Of a stretch of DNA of 64,000 nucleotides, positions 1 to 9,258 are shown one piece after another. The stretch spans positions 1 to 64,000 of the forward strand of contig JAFXLD010000103.1 of assembly GCA_017531385.1 (NCBI GenBank), in the 5' to 3' direction. The position numbers and the translations under genes are program-made. The notes below the pieces were generated by a model. That model worked only from the letters and a program-made list of their open reading frames with translations, was not told the DNA's origin and made no database searches. The DNA is from Clostridia bacterium (GTDB taxonomy: Bacteria; Bacillota; Clostridia; Oscillospirales; Acutalibacteraceae). Within the stretch, counting starts at the first letter, position 1. Each line of letters starts with the position of its first letter.

Positions 1-30
1 CATTTCTACAACCACCAACGTATTCAACTC

Positions 31-67
31 AAAACAAAACTGACTCCGCTTGAAAAACGAAGTCAGT
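31..67 (-). terminator. Rho-independent terminator of the reductase gene
   Basis: Arms at 39-48 and 58-67 form a 10-bp stem with one G-U pair when read on the minus strand. The stem is followed on that strand by a T-rich tract (31-38). It lies about 100 bp past the stop codon of the minus-strand reductase. Confidence 0.65.
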
Positions 68-164
68 ATGTCGCTTAAAAGTTAATATTTTCTACCATTT
101 AGGTCTTTTTTGTACTGTCCGCACAAATTGGAGCAGTCCATTTGTTGAGAAGCCCCTTCTTTTC

Positions 165-2138
165 TTATATTTTATTTCCGACGGTGTAGCCTTCGTAAAC
201 AGCATTGGGAATAATTCCGCCGCCGTTTGAGTCACCGATGTTATAGATTTCCTTTACTTCATCTTTGAGTGAATCATAAAGTGAAGTTTCAGGTCTGCCG
301 CCGATTGCAAGAACAACAGTATCACATTTTACTGAATTTGTCCTGCCGTCTTTTGATTTATACACAACATCAGTTGCTGTTATTTTTTCAACTTTACATT
401 CTGTTAAAAGATTGACTTTGTAGCCTTTCAGATGTCCTAAAAGAATTGTCTGGTCAGTTTTACCCGTGTTACCTGCAAGGGTATCTGTCATTTCAATTAT
501 GCTGACTTTCTTGCCCTGCTTTGCGAGATATTCGGCAGTTTCGCAACCGATTGAGCCACCGCCGATTACAACAACATTTTTACCGCAATCTGCACCTTTA
601 AGAACATCAATTGCATTAACAGCTTTTTCTGCACCCTCAAGCCTGAGTGTGACGGGTTTTACACCTGTTGCACATACAACTGCATCGGGATTCATAGCGA
701 GAACATCTTCTTTTGTAAGTTTCTTACCGAGATGAACATTGACTTTGTGAAGCTCGAGCTGTCTTTCAAGATAAGGCTTCATAAGTCCGAGATGCTGTTT
801 GAAAGGAGGTACGCAGGCGAGATTCATCTGACCGCCCACTTCATTTTCCATATCGTAAATATCAACCGTGTGACCTCTCATTGCCGCAATTCTTGCAGCT
901 TCAACACCTGCAACACCTGCACCGATAACAACAACCTTTTTCTTGGTTTCGGCAGGGATTATATTGTAATCGTTATCGCCTCTTGCAAGAACAGCATTAC
1001 CTGAGCAGATTGCTCTTTCACCGTGCTGGAGCTGATGGTCAACACAATGACCGCAACCGATACAGGGACGGATTTCATCTTCTCTGTCCTCATTGATAAG
1101 ATTGACAAGGTCGGGCTGTGCAAGTAAGCCGTGACCGATGAAAATGAGATCACACTGACCTGATTTGAGTGCTTTTTCGGATGCGACGGGATTCTGTGCT
1201 CTGCCGCCGCCGATAAGTGTTATTTTTTTCTTACCTGTTGTGAGTGTAAGACCGAGTTTCATAACAAGACACAATGCAACAGCCATACAGTCAGCATATG
1301 CAGACTCAGGCTTCTGATTTTTACCTGCCTCTCCAGACCAGATACCTGCAAGCACTTCAATGGCGTCAACACCTGCTTCCTGCAGTTTTTTGCAGTAATA
1401 AAGTCCGTCGGGCATTGAAATACCGCCGTCTTTACCCATTTCAATAACGGAGAGCTTGACAATGATTGCAAAATCATCACCGCAAAGCTCACGGATTCTT
1501 TTTATTATGTTAAGATGGAAACGGATTCTGTTTTCACGGCTTCCGCCATATTCGTCTGTACGGATATTTGCAGTTTTTGAAAGGAACTGCTGACCGAGAT
1601 AGTAGCCGACTGCGTGAATTTCAACACCGTCAAACCCTGCTTTTTTAGCACGCAGAGCTGCCTGTGCATATTTTTCTTCGATATTCTTTATTTTATCAAT
1701 TGTAAGTGCTCTGGGAGTTTCGTTTGCAAGTCCCATCATGTATGAATAAGGCATTGCAACCGCACTGGGTCCCACGGGCTGATCACCGATGATTTTTCTT
1801 CTTGCACCTCTGCCTGTGTGAGAAATCTGCAGAAAGGCTTTTGCACCGCCTTCATGGATAACATCAGCCAGCTGTGTCATTCCGGGAATATATTTATCAT
1901 CATCAATAACGAGCATACCTTTTGTGTTAAGACCGAGAGGCGAATCGACACATGTAACCTCAACGATGATTGCACCTACTCCGCCTTTTGCTCTTTCTGA
2001 ATAGTGATTAAGAACAGCCTTGTTTACAAAACCGTTTTCAGCCTGGCTCATACCCATGGCAGCCATAACAGTTTTATTGCGAAGTTCAACTTTTCCGATT
2101 TTTCCCGGTGAGAGAAGATTCGGATATTTTTTATTCAT
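165..2138 (-). CDS. NADH:flavin oxidoreductase, 2,4-dienoyl-CoA reductase/BaiCD type
   Basis: A 657-residue cytoplasmic flavoenzyme with the full three-part layout of 2,4-dienoyl-CoA reductase-like enzymes. An old-yellow-enzyme TIM barrel (about 1-345, FMN) is followed by a cysteine cluster starting CIGCGHC (about 357-378) that would bind a 4Fe-4S centre. A C-terminal NAD(P)H/FAD module has dinucleotide motifs IGAGVAG (about 403) and IGGGSIG (about 523). Family members reduce enoyl or enone double bonds of fatty acids, bile acids or other unsaturated compounds using NAD(P)H; the substrate here cannot be read from sequence. It stands alone with its own terminator. The ATG follows GGGGTG at good spacing. 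Confidence 0.9.
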   Translation of the reverse strand: MNKKYPNLLSPGKIGKVELRNKTVMAAMGMSQAENGFVNKAVLNHYSERAKGGVGAIIVEVTCVDSPLGLNTKGMLVIDDDKYIPGMTQLADVIHEGGAKAFLQISHTGRGARRKIIGDQPVGPSAVAMPYSYMMGLANETPRALTIDKIKNIEEKYAQAALRAKKAGFDGVEIHAVGYYLGQQFLSKTANIRTDEYGGSRENRIRFHLNIIKRIRELCGDDFAIIVKLSVIEMGKDGGISMPDGLYYCKKLQEAGVDAIEVLAGIWSGEAGKNQKPESAYADCMAVALCLVMKLGLTLTTGKKKITLIGGGRAQNPVASEKALKSGQCDLIFIGHGLLAQPDLVNLINEDREDEIRPCIGCGHCVDHQLQHGERAICSGNAVLARGDNDYNIIPAETKKKVVVIGAGVAGVEAARIAAMRGHTVDIYDMENEVGGQMNLACVPPFKQHLGLMKPYLERQLELHKVNVHLGKKLTKEDVLAMNPDAVVCATGVKPVTLRLEGAEKAVNAIDVLKGADCGKNVVVIGGGSIGCETAEYLAKQGKKVSIIEMTDTLAGNTGKTDQTILLGHLKGYKVNLLTECKVEKITATDVVYKSKDGRTNSVKCDTVVLAIGGRPETSLYDSLKDEVKEIYNIGDSNGGGIIPNAVYEGYTVGNKI

Positions 2139-2222
2139 ACAGACACCCCGTTTTTGCTTTTTATGAAATTATATTACAAAAACGGCATTTTTTCAAGGTT
2201 ATCAGAAATAATTTTACATAAA

Positions 2223-2750
2223 TCATTTTATTCCGTATCTGTTACAGTAATCAAGAACGATATTCTTAAAATGATCATGCCTAAAATTATTTTTCACATC
2301 GCTTATATCAACATATAATCCCGAAATCAGATTCTGAATTATAGCCTCTGCCAGGAATGCTTCAAATACATAGTCATTGGTGAAAGCTTCTTCAATGTCC
2401 GTGTTAAGGTCATTGTTGATACCTTTGATTGCTGCACGGTAAATAATATTTTCCGTACCTAAATATTCACCTGCATTTTTCAGACAGTTTAAGCCTTTCT
2501 TAATATCTGCGACAGTGAATTTTCCTTTATATTCTATTACTTTTTCACTGCCGAGCAGAATAAAATCAACTGTTGTTTCGAGGATTTTTGCCAGATCAGG
2601 TAAAACAGTTATATCAGGTAATGTTTCGCCCCGTTCCCATTTGCTTACAGCCTGAAAAGACACGCCGATTCTTTCTCCCAACTCACTTTGTGTAATTCCT
2701 TTTGCTTTTCGTAAAACGGCAATCTGTTCACCGACTTTTTTTGTGTCCAT
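2223..2750 (-). CDS. XRE-family helix-turn-helix regulator
   Basis: A 175-residue protein with a Cro/CI-type HTH at about residues 4-62 (core GITQSELGERIGVSFQAVSK, ending in a KWERG turn). The C-terminal helical region of about 110 residues resembles no domain I can name and could sense a ligand or mediate dimerisation. It is probably a cytoplasmic transcriptional repressor. It is transcribed divergently from the WbsX-like gene at 2958, so that gene or its own promoter may be the target. A GAGGAGG ribosome site precedes the ATG. Confidence 0.85.
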   Translation of the reverse strand: MDTKKVGEQIAVLRKAKGITQSELGERIGVSFQAVSKWERGETLPDITVLPDLAKILETTVDFILLGSEKVIEYKGKFTVADIKKGLNCLKNAGEYLGTENIIYRAAIKGINNDLNTDIEEAFTNDYVFEAFLAEAIIQNLISGLYVDISDVKNNFRHDHFKNIVLDYCNRYGIK

Positions 2751-2877
2751 TGTTCTGCCTCCTCTTTTGAGTTCAGGTATATTATAACCGTTGCAACATA
2801 AAAAGAAAATAACCGCGTGATTGAATTTTTTACTGTGTATTTCAACTGATTGTTTTATTCAATTATATTTTGATTTA

Positions 2878-2906
2878 TTGAAATGTTCACATAATTATGA
2901 TATAAT
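2878..2906 (+). promoter_or_regulatory. Sigma-A promoter of the WbsX-like gene
   Basis: TTGAAA (2878-2883), a 17-bp spacer and a perfect TATAAT (2901-2906), about 50 bp upstream of the start codon at 2958. Confidence 0.7.
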
Positions 2907-2957
2907 TTTCATATCAGCTAATACTCAATTAAATTTTATATCTGTGAGGGATGCAGT

Positions 2958-4088
2958 ATGAAAAATTACGATATTGCCGCTTTTATATGGCCGTCATACA
3001 CAGGTGATGAGCCTCGCACACGGATTTTCTGGCCCGAGGGTTACGGTGAATGGCAGACTGTAAAAGCCATGACAGACAGAGGCTACAAGGGTTGCCGTTG
3101 GCCTCGTAAGCCCTTATGGGGATATGTAAATGAAGCTGACAGCCGTATCATGGAAATGCAGATAGACTGTGCTGTTTCTCACGGTGTAAATGTTTTCATT
3201 TACGACTGGTACTGGTATGATAACAGACCGTTTCTTGAAAACTGTCTGAATGACGGTTTTCTGAAAGCACGAAACAACAATGAAATGAAATTCTGCCTTA
3301 TGTGGGCAAATCATAATGCAAATCATCTGTGGGACAAGCGCAATTCCGATAATGACCTTGACACGGTTATATGGTCGGGTGTTGTCACTCCCGAAATTTT
3401 TTCAGATATATGCGACAGAACAATCGAAAAATATTTCAAAAAGGAAAATTACTACCTCATTGACGGTTGCCCTGTTTATATGATTTTTGATATTGATAAT
3501 TTCATCCGTTCTTTCGGCACAAGCGACGAATGTAAGAAAGGTATTGAAGAATTCCGAGAAAAAACAATTGCCGCAGGTTTCAAAGGACTTCATTTTCAGG
3601 TTGTCCATTGGAGAAACCGTGTCTTCAACTGGCTTAAAGACGAAGATTCTCAGAAAGGCGTTAAATCTGCCGAGATGTACGCTTTTCTCGGTGTTGATTC
3701 GGTGACAAGCTATAACTGGGGCTGTTCTGCTGACCTTGACGGCGATTTTGCCGATGTTACCGACAACTATGTTGAAGCAATCAAAAAAGAATCGGAAAAA
3801 CTCACGATTCCGTTCTATCCCAATATTTCAGTCGGTTGGGACAACAATGTCAGATTCAATAAATTCATCCCCGGTGTTATTACCGACAACACTCCTGAAA
3901 AATTTAAAACAGCCTGTGAAAAAATAAAGGAATTTGCTGATAATTCAATGAAAAACGGAATAATGAAAGCTCCTTTCATCACCGTGAACAGCTGGAATGA
4001 ATGGACAGAAACAAGCTATCTTCAACCCGACGACCTTTACGGCTACGGTTATCTTGAAGCGATTAAAGAAGTTTTCAAGGGTGATTGA
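2958..4088 (+). CDS. GH99-like / WbsX family glycan enzyme
   Basis: A 376-residue protein resembling the WbsX / glycoside hydrolase 99-like family. It opens with IAAFIWPSYTGDE, has the aromatic FIYDWYWYDNRPFLENCL block near residue 80, an MWANHNANHLW block, and a C-terminal VNSWNEWTETSYLQPD motif. Family members are found in polysaccharide biosynthesis or glycan-degradation loci as TIM-barrel endo-mannosidase relatives; whether this copy hydrolyses or transfers glycans is not settled. There is no signal peptide, so it should act in the cytoplasm. It is followed closely by an esterase gene, suggesting joint processing of an acylated glycan. Confidence 0.8.
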   Translation: MKNYDIAAFIWPSYTGDEPRTRIFWPEGYGEWQTVKAMTDRGYKGCRWPRKPLWGYVNEADSRIMEMQIDCAVSHGVNVFIYDWYWYDNRPFLENCLNDGFLKARNNNEMKFCLMWANHNANHLWDKRNSDNDLDTVIWSGVVTPEIFSDICDRTIEKYFKKENYYLIDGCPVYMIFDIDNFIRSFGTSDECKKGIEEFREKTIAAGFKGLHFQVVHWRNRVFNWLKDEDSQKGVKSAEMYAFLGVDSVTSYNWGCSADLDGDFADVTDNYVEAIKKESEKLTIPFYPNISVGWDNNVRFNKFIPGVITDNTPEKFKTACEKIKEFADNSMKNGIMKAPFITVNSWNEWTETSYLQPDDLYGYGYLEAIKEVFKGD

Positions 4089-4090
4089 TT

Positions 4091-4903
4091 ATGGAAAATA
4101 ATTTTTCTGAAATTTTTGATATCTCATACGGCAATCACGAAAGGCACAAACTAGACATCTTTATGCCCAAAAATGTAAAATCCGATTCGGGTGTTATGCT
4201 TTACATTCATGGCGGCGGATGGCACAGCGGAAATAAATCCGCACATTATGATGATACAAGGCATTTCAGCAGTCTCGGCTATATCTGTGCAACAATGAAT
4301 TACCGTTACGTTTCCGAAAACTTAAGTGTTTTCGATGAGCTTGATGATATAACAGCAGCACTTAAAACCATAAAAAAAGAATGCGAAAAACACGGACACA
4401 ATGTGAATAAGTTGATTTTGTCAGGCGGGTCTGCGGGGTCACATCTTGCAATTCTTTATGCTTACACAAGAAAAGACGTTTCTCCCGTAAATCCTGTTGC
4501 AGTCTGTGTTTACTGTCCGCCTGTTGACTGTGTAAAATCTGATTTTCTGCTTGGTATCTCGGGTGAATTTGAGGACTGGAAATACGAAATTATGTCAAAA
4601 TGCTGTGGTGTGAAGATTACCAAAGAGAATTTTCTGAATGAGCCGCAACAGAATGCTTTGAAAAAAATTTCTCCTGTACAGTATATTACGGAAAACTGCG
4701 TACCTACTGCAGTTTTTCACGGAAAAAAGGATGACCTTATTCCGTTGGATCATATATATGATTTTCTTCAAAAGCTTCATAACGCAGAAGTCAGAAATGA
4801 TCTTCTCCTGTTTGAACATTGCGGTCACTCATTGGATTATGATCTCGAAACCTTATTTCAGTCAAGAGATATCATCGAAGATTATGCTGAGAAATATTTC
4901 TGA
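4091..4903 (+). CDS. Alpha/beta hydrolase, carboxylesterase (BD-FAE-like)
   Basis: A 270-residue alpha/beta hydrolase. The oxyanion-hole motif HGGGW is at residues 40-44 and the nucleophile elbow G-G-S-A-G has Ser114. Acid and base candidates lie in KKDDLIP and CGHSLDY near the C-terminus. This layout matches the hormone-sensitive-lipase/BD-FAE group that removes acyl groups from sugars or small esters. No signal peptide is present. The ATG at 4091 is chosen over an in-frame TTG at 4085 because AAGGGTGAT is correctly spaced before it. The gene starts 2 bp after the preceding stop, so the two are almost certainly co-transcribed. Confidence 0.85.
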   Translation: MENNFSEIFDISYGNHERHKLDIFMPKNVKSDSGVMLYIHGGGWHSGNKSAHYDDTRHFSSLGYICATMNYRYVSENLSVFDELDDITAALKTIKKECEKHGHNVNKLILSGGSAGSHLAILYAYTRKDVSPVNPVAVCVYCPPVDCVKSDFLLGISGEFEDWKYEIMSKCCGVKITKENFLNEPQQNALKKISPVQYITENCVPTAVFHGKKDDLIPLDHIYDFLQKLHNAEVRNDLLLFEHCGHSLDYDLETLFQSRDIIEDYAEKYF

Positions 4904-4935
4904 TATTAAAAGTTTAACGTGCAGAGGTGAAAAAT

Positions 4936-5283
4936 GTGAACAGTGAAAACAGATTTGATGAACTTCGCTTTTTTGCTGAAGTGAAAAAACGCCCGGGTAT
5001 GTTTTTTGGAAAAACTTCGCTGATTTCTTTGCGTGATTATTATTTCGGTATGCAGCATGCATTTGACATTTGCACCGGTGAAAATCAATTTGAATATTTT
5101 GGTTTGTTTACAGATTGGTATTTTGAGAATGAGGTCAGGGATAAAAACGGATATGCCTGTTGGTGGAATCATTTGCTTTATGTAAGCGGAAATAATGATG
5201 AGCTGGCATTTCACAACTTTTTCCGTGAATTTGAAAAATACCTGAAAAAATTTCACAATTTGTGCTTGCCGGAAGCTGAATGA
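4936..5283 (+). CDS. Hypothetical protein with KRPGMFFGK motif
   Basis: A 115-residue protein I cannot assign. Near the N-terminus is the stretch KKRPGMFFGKTSLISLRDYY followed by a GMQHAF segment. The rest is rich in aromatic and acidic residues, with no signal peptide or membrane span. The GTG at 4936 is preferred because AGAGGTG sits 6 nt before it; an earlier GTG at 4927 overlaps that ribosome site. Its stop overlaps the next start (ATGA), so the two are translationally coupled. No function is proposed. Confidence 0.65.
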   Translation: MNSENRFDELRFFAEVKKRPGMFFGKTSLISLRDYYFGMQHAFDICTGENQFEYFGLFTDWYFENEVRDKNGYACWWNHLLYVSGNNDELAFHNFFREFEKYLKKFHNLCLPEAE

Positions 5284-5648
5284 ATGGTGTGATTGCTTTG
5301 AATACGATAAATTTACTTGCAGACATTTCCCGTCAGTTTTTTAAAGATAAAAAAATCTATAAATACAAAATGAAGAAAGTTGCAGAAATGACCGATGATG
5401 ATGTGATTGTATATTGTCATTGGTTTTGTGAATCATACAATTTAACTCAAGAGTTTGATGAGTTCAGAACTAAAGTGGAATCTCAATATTATTATTGCTC
5501 ATATCTGCAGGAATATATTGAACCCGATTTGTGTTATGATATGCAGATGATTGCGGCAGGATATATTAAAGATTCAGCTTTTTCCGAAATGCAGACAGAT
5601 AAAACAGAATTGGTGAAGTGTTGTTCGGAATGCTGTAACAGTTTATAA
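5280..5648 (+). CDS. Hypothetical protein, coupled to the preceding gene
   Basis: A 122-residue protein without a recognisable domain. It is rich in Tyr and acidic residues, has a Cys-rich tail (KCCSECC) and no membrane segment. The start codon overlaps the upstream stop as ATGA, which implies re-initiation and matched production with the 115-residue partner. A strong terminator follows at 5658. The pair may form a two-protein unit, but nothing in the sequence shows what it does. Confidence 0.6.
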   Translation: MNGVIALNTINLLADISRQFFKDKKIYKYKMKKVAEMTDDDVIVYCHWFCESYNLTQEFDEFRTKVESQYYYCSYLQEYIEPDLCYDMQMIAAGYIKDSAFSEMQTDKTELVKCCSECCNSL

Positions 5649-5657
5649 AATATGAAA

Positions 5658-5695
5658 CCCCGAGCAGAGAAAAAAACTCTGCCCGGGATTTTTTT
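5658..5695 (+). terminator. Rho-independent terminator
   Basis: An 11-bp GC-rich stem with one bulged or mismatched pair (5658-5669 with 5677-5687) is followed by seven T. It separates the two convergent transcription units. Confidence 0.85.
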
Positions 5696-5722
5696 ATTCA
5701 CTTTACAAGTTTCGGAATGACA

Positions 5723-6589
5723 TCAATCCTCAACCATATTTCTGATTTTTTCGGGAACGGGCAAATTGCTGAAACCGTAAAAATTCACTGCATTTGTGCC
5801 AAGGAAGAGTTCTTTGTTTGCTTCTGAAATTTCAGTTGTTTTTTTAACAAAATCAAGGCTCATTTTGTAAGTGATTGCAGTCATTGTTCGGGGATAATCG
5901 CTGCCCCACATAAGCTTTTCAAAGCCGACAAGGTCTGCTGCTTCGTTGATTGCATCAACTGCTGACGGGTAGGGGTAAAATTCACTGTTGAAAAGCCAGG
6001 TTATTCCGCCGCTTTCAATAAAAACATTTTTGTTTTTTGCAAGTTTAATCTGTTCCTGCCAGTCGTCACGGGTAACCATGCCGAAATGTCCGACTGCAAT
6101 TCTAAGGTCAGGGAACATTTCTGCGATTTTCTGCATCATATCAGTCTGTTCAGCTCCGTCTGCAAGGTCAATGGAGATAAATTTTCCGTTTTCGTTTGCA
6201 ACTTTAAAGGGCTCAATGTGATTGAGCAGATTTTTGTCTCTGAGTCTGCCTGCGCACAATTTTATGCCGTCAAAATTTTTGATATCGCCGAGCGGTTTTT
6301 CTTCATATAATGAGCAGATTTTTATTCTGTCACTTTTGCAGGAGATAAGATATTCGTCCTGATTGCCGTCGATATATTCCTGCGTAATAACAGCACCGCT
6401 GACTCCTGCATAATCCATATTTGCAAGAAATCTTTCTGCGGTATTTTCACCGTCTGTCATGTATGGTGGCATCATCTGACGGATCTCACCGCCGAAATTG
6501 CTTCTGCCTCTGCCGATATCAAAAACAGGCTTACCGTTAACGATTCCGTTCTGTTTTTTCCACAAATGTGCATGAGCGTCTATAATCAT
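5723..6589 (-). CDS. Amidohydrolase family 2 protein, probable sugar lactonase
   Basis: A 288-residue TIM-barrel metal hydrolase of the PF04909 family. HAHLW is at residues 5-9, and VGHFG and WGSDYPRTM supply the later metal and catalytic ligands. The family includes decarboxylases and L-fucono-/L-galactono-lactonases. Being last gene of an operon with a hexose dehydrogenase, an L-galactonate-type dehydrogenase, tagaturonate reductase and altronate dehydratase makes lactone hydrolysis the most economical role: opening the lactone made by the sugar dehydrogenase. Its ATG overlaps the stop of the upstream gene by 4 bp. The substrate is inferred from context only. Confidence 0.8.
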   Translation of the reverse strand: MIIDAHAHLWKKQNGIVNGKPVFDIGRGRSNFGGEIRQMMPPYMTDGENTAERFLANMDYAGVSGAVITQEYIDGNQDEYLISCKSDRIKICSLYEEKPLGDIKNFDGIKLCAGRLRDKNLLNHIEPFKVANENGKFISIDLADGAEQTDMMQKIAEMFPDLRIAVGHFGMVTRDDWQEQIKLAKNKNVFIESGGITWLFNSEFYPYPSAVDAINEAADLVGFEKLMWGSDYPRTMTAITYKMSLDFVKKTTEISEANKELFLGTNAVNFYGFSNLPVPEKIRNMVED

Positions 6590-7959
6590 AATGTTACTCC
6601 GTCTTTAAAAATTGCAATTTCCCGATTGCCCTGTATTTCGTTTTTTGTTAATTCCCCGTCAGCAACTTTTTTTATAAGATTCAATAATTCATCTGCTTTT
6701 TCCTGCTTGTTGAAGCCGTATGCAGAAAAGTCAATCCAATGTTTCTTTTTTGTTGCTATGGTATCGTTTGAGGCGATTTTTATTGTAGGCACAGCACCGC
6801 CGAGAGGAGTACCTCTGCCGGTTGTGAACAGAACAAGGTGACATCCGACTGCCGAAAGATTTGTGATTGAAACAATATCATTTCCCGGTCCGTTCAGGAG
6901 ATTGAGCCCTGCTTCAGTGGTTGTATCGCCGTAATCAAGCACATCAACAATGGGAGCAGTTCCGCCTTTCTGAACACAGCCGAGAGATTTTTCTTCAAGA
7001 GTTGTGATTCCTCCCTCTTTGTTGCCCGGTGACGGATTCTCTGAAACAGGCTGTCCGTGATCTTTGAAATACTGCTTGAAGTTATTGATAAGATTAACGC
7101 TTTTGTCAAAAACCTCTCTGCTGACGCATCTTTCAAAGAGAACTGTTTCCGCACCGAACATTTCGGGTACTTCCGTGAGTACCGCAGTTCCTCCCATTGC
7201 ACATATTCTGTCGGTTACTTTGCCCACAACTGCGTTGGCTGTAATGCCCGAAAAACCGTCGGATCCACCGCATTTAAGCCCGATTTTAAGTTTTGAAACG
7301 GGTACAGGCTCACGTTTATCCTGTAACGCAGCTGCTTTTAATTCTTCAATAATTCTGATGCCTTTTTCAAGCTCATTTTCACAGTCCTGAACGGAAAGAA
7401 ATTTAACTCTTTCCATGTCCCATGTGCCGAGAACTTTCTGCATTTCGGGGATGTTGTTGTTTTCACAGCCAAGTCCCAAAACAAGTACACCGCCTGCATT
7501 CGGATGATTGATAAGTCCTCTGAGAACAAGCTGAGTGATTTTATTGTCGTCACCAAGCTGACTGCAACCGTAAGGATGAGAAAAACAGATTGCACCTGTT
7601 TTTTCTGCGAGCTTCTTTGCGATGCTGTTTACACAACCGACTGTGGGAACAATCCAGATATCATTTCTGATGCCTATATCGCCGTTTTTGCGGATATAGG
7701 CATTGATTGTAAAAGGCTCTTCGGGTGAAAGTTCTTTGAAATCGGGCTTGTATTCATAAGAAAGAATATCGCCCAGTTTTGTTTTCATGTTATGAGAATG
7801 AACAGCGTCGCCTTGACTGATGTTTTTGGTCGCAAAACCTATTGGGAAGCCGTATTTTATTATATCTGCACCTTTTTCAATATTGCATAATGCAATTTTA
7901 TGGCCTGTTTCAAGGTTTACGCAGACATTATCCTTCTCGTTTATTCTGACAGTATCCAT
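6586..7959 (-). CDS. uxaA: UxaA-family altronate dehydratase
   Basis: A 457-residue protein with the two-part structure of altronate/galactarate dehydratases. An N-terminal SAF-like domain (about 1-75) is followed by the catalytic region with CSHPYGCSQLG (about 125), LGLGCENN, the GLKCGGSDGFSGITAN block and TTGRGTPLGGAVP. UxaA converts D-altronate to 2-keto-3-deoxy-D-gluconate in the cytoplasm using a divalent metal. It overlaps its upstream neighbour, a tagaturonate reductase, by 19 bp and the downstream lactonase by 4 bp, as in uxaBA-type hexuronate operons. GGAAG precedes the ATG. Confidence 0.88.
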   Translation of the reverse strand: MDTVRINEKDNVCVNLETGHKIALCNIEKGADIIKYGFPIGFATKNISQGDAVHSHNMKTKLGDILSYEYKPDFKELSPEEPFTINAYIRKNGDIGIRNDIWIVPTVGCVNSIAKKLAEKTGAICFSHPYGCSQLGDDNKITQLVLRGLINHPNAGGVLVLGLGCENNNIPEMQKVLGTWDMERVKFLSVQDCENELEKGIRIIEELKAAALQDKREPVPVSKLKIGLKCGGSDGFSGITANAVVGKVTDRICAMGGTAVLTEVPEMFGAETVLFERCVSREVFDKSVNLINNFKQYFKDHGQPVSENPSPGNKEGGITTLEEKSLGCVQKGGTAPIVDVLDYGDTTTEAGLNLLNGPGNDIVSITNLSAVGCHLVLFTTGRGTPLGGAVPTIKIASNDTIATKKKHWIDFSAYGFNKQEKADELLNLIKKVADGELTKNEIQGNREIAIFKDGVTL

Positions 7960-9257
7960 TTCATTGCTTCCTTTGCACCGAGTTCTTCAATTTTGTTGTA
8001 ATACTCTGTAATTATTTCTGTCATAGCAGAAAGGTCAGCTTGCCACAAGGCCGTGTTTGCAAGAATCTCTGCAATGCTGTCCTTTTTCATTGTTTCGATG
8101 ACATTTGCAGCATCATCGGGATTGTCATTTTTATAGAAATAAATAAGATTTGCAAGAGCGAGAGTAAGCCCTTTGGGATTTTTTCCGTTCTGTTCTTTAT
8201 ATTCGAGAAGAGTAGGAAGCACACGCACAGAGAATTTACTGACGGAATTGAGGGCAATTGAACGCCATTTGTGATGAATAAACGGATTTCTGAATCGGTC
8301 AAAAACGCTGTTTGCAAAAGAAATACTTTCATCATTTTCACCGATTGTCGGCAGAATTTCTTCTTTCATACATCTGCCCAGGAATGAATATGTAACATCA
8401 TTGTTCATAGCTTCGCCGACAGTTTCTATGCCTGAAAGCAATGCACCTGCAACAAGCGATGTGTGTGCACCGTTTAGTATTCTTACCTTTATTTTTTTAT
8501 AAGGCTTTGCGTCGTCTGTCCATACTACATTGAAACCTGCTTTACTGAGGGGGAGTTCATTTTCAAAATCACCCTCAATAATCCACAGGTGAAAAATTTC
8601 TGCTGTATCAAGGAATTTATCATCAGGATGCAAAACGGCAGTTTGATCTGACGGATATCCTGTGACAATCCTGTCAACAAGGGTGTTTGCAAATGTGTTT
8701 TTCTCGTTTATCCAGTTAACAAAACCATCAGGAAGTCCCCAATGTTCTGCATATTTCAGAATACATTTTTTCAGTTCATCACCATTGTTGTCAATCAGTT
8801 CACAGGGCAGAAAGATAAAGCCGTCCATTCCGTTTGTATATCTTCTGTAGAGAAGCTGAGTAAGTTTTGCAGGGAAGCCTTTGCAAGGGGAGTCATCAAA
8901 TCTGCATGTTTCGTCAAATGCAATACCAGCTTCGGTCGTGTTTGAAATAACAAATCTGAAATCGGGATTGTCTGCAAGGGAAATATATTCAGCATAATTT
9001 TTATAGGGGTCAATTCCTCTTGAAATTGACTCAATAAAATGATGATCCTGCTTTATTTCATTGTTTTCAATACCTCTAAGATACAGATTGTAATTGCAGT
9101 CCTGTGCATTCAGAAGTGCACATTTTCCACCTTCTCTTGGCTGAATCACAACGGCTTTACCGTCATAAAGACCGTTTTTGTTCATCACATCAAGAAAGTA
9201 ATCAAAAAATCCTCTCAGGAAATTACCTTCACCAAACTGAATTATGGTTTCTTTCAT
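7941..9257 (-). CDS. uxaB: Tagaturonate reductase (UxaB, mannitol dehydrogenase family)
   Basis: A 438-residue long-chain mannitol-dehydrogenase-family protein. The N-terminal FGEGNFLRGFFDY is the family NAD-binding signature. The central KIRILNGAHTS-like segment (here KVRILNGAHTSL) and the KWRSIALNSVSKF block carry the catalytic Lys/Asn region. UxaB reduces D-tagaturonate to D-altronate with NADH. ATG at 9257 is used instead of an upstream GTG because AGGTGA lies at the right distance and the GTG is part of that ribosome site. It is tightly packed between the alcohol dehydrogenase (1 bp gap) and uxaA (overlap). Confidence 0.88.
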   Translation of the reverse strand: MKETIIQFGEGNFLRGFFDYFLDVMNKNGLYDGKAVVIQPREGGKCALLNAQDCNYNLYLRGIENNEIKQDHHFIESISRGIDPYKNYAEYISLADNPDFRFVISNTTEAGIAFDETCRFDDSPCKGFPAKLTQLLYRRYTNGMDGFIFLPCELIDNNGDELKKCILKYAEHWGLPDGFVNWINEKNTFANTLVDRIVTGYPSDQTAVLHPDDKFLDTAEIFHLWIIEGDFENELPLSKAGFNVVWTDDAKPYKKIKVRILNGAHTSLVAGALLSGIETVGEAMNNDVTYSFLGRCMKEEILPTIGENDESISFANSVFDRFRNPFIHHKWRSIALNSVSKFSVRVLPTLLEYKEQNGKNPKGLTLALANLIYFYKNDNPDDAANVIETMKKDSIAEILANTALWQADLSAMTEIITEYYNKIEELGAKEAMKWILSE

Positions 9258-9258
9258 T

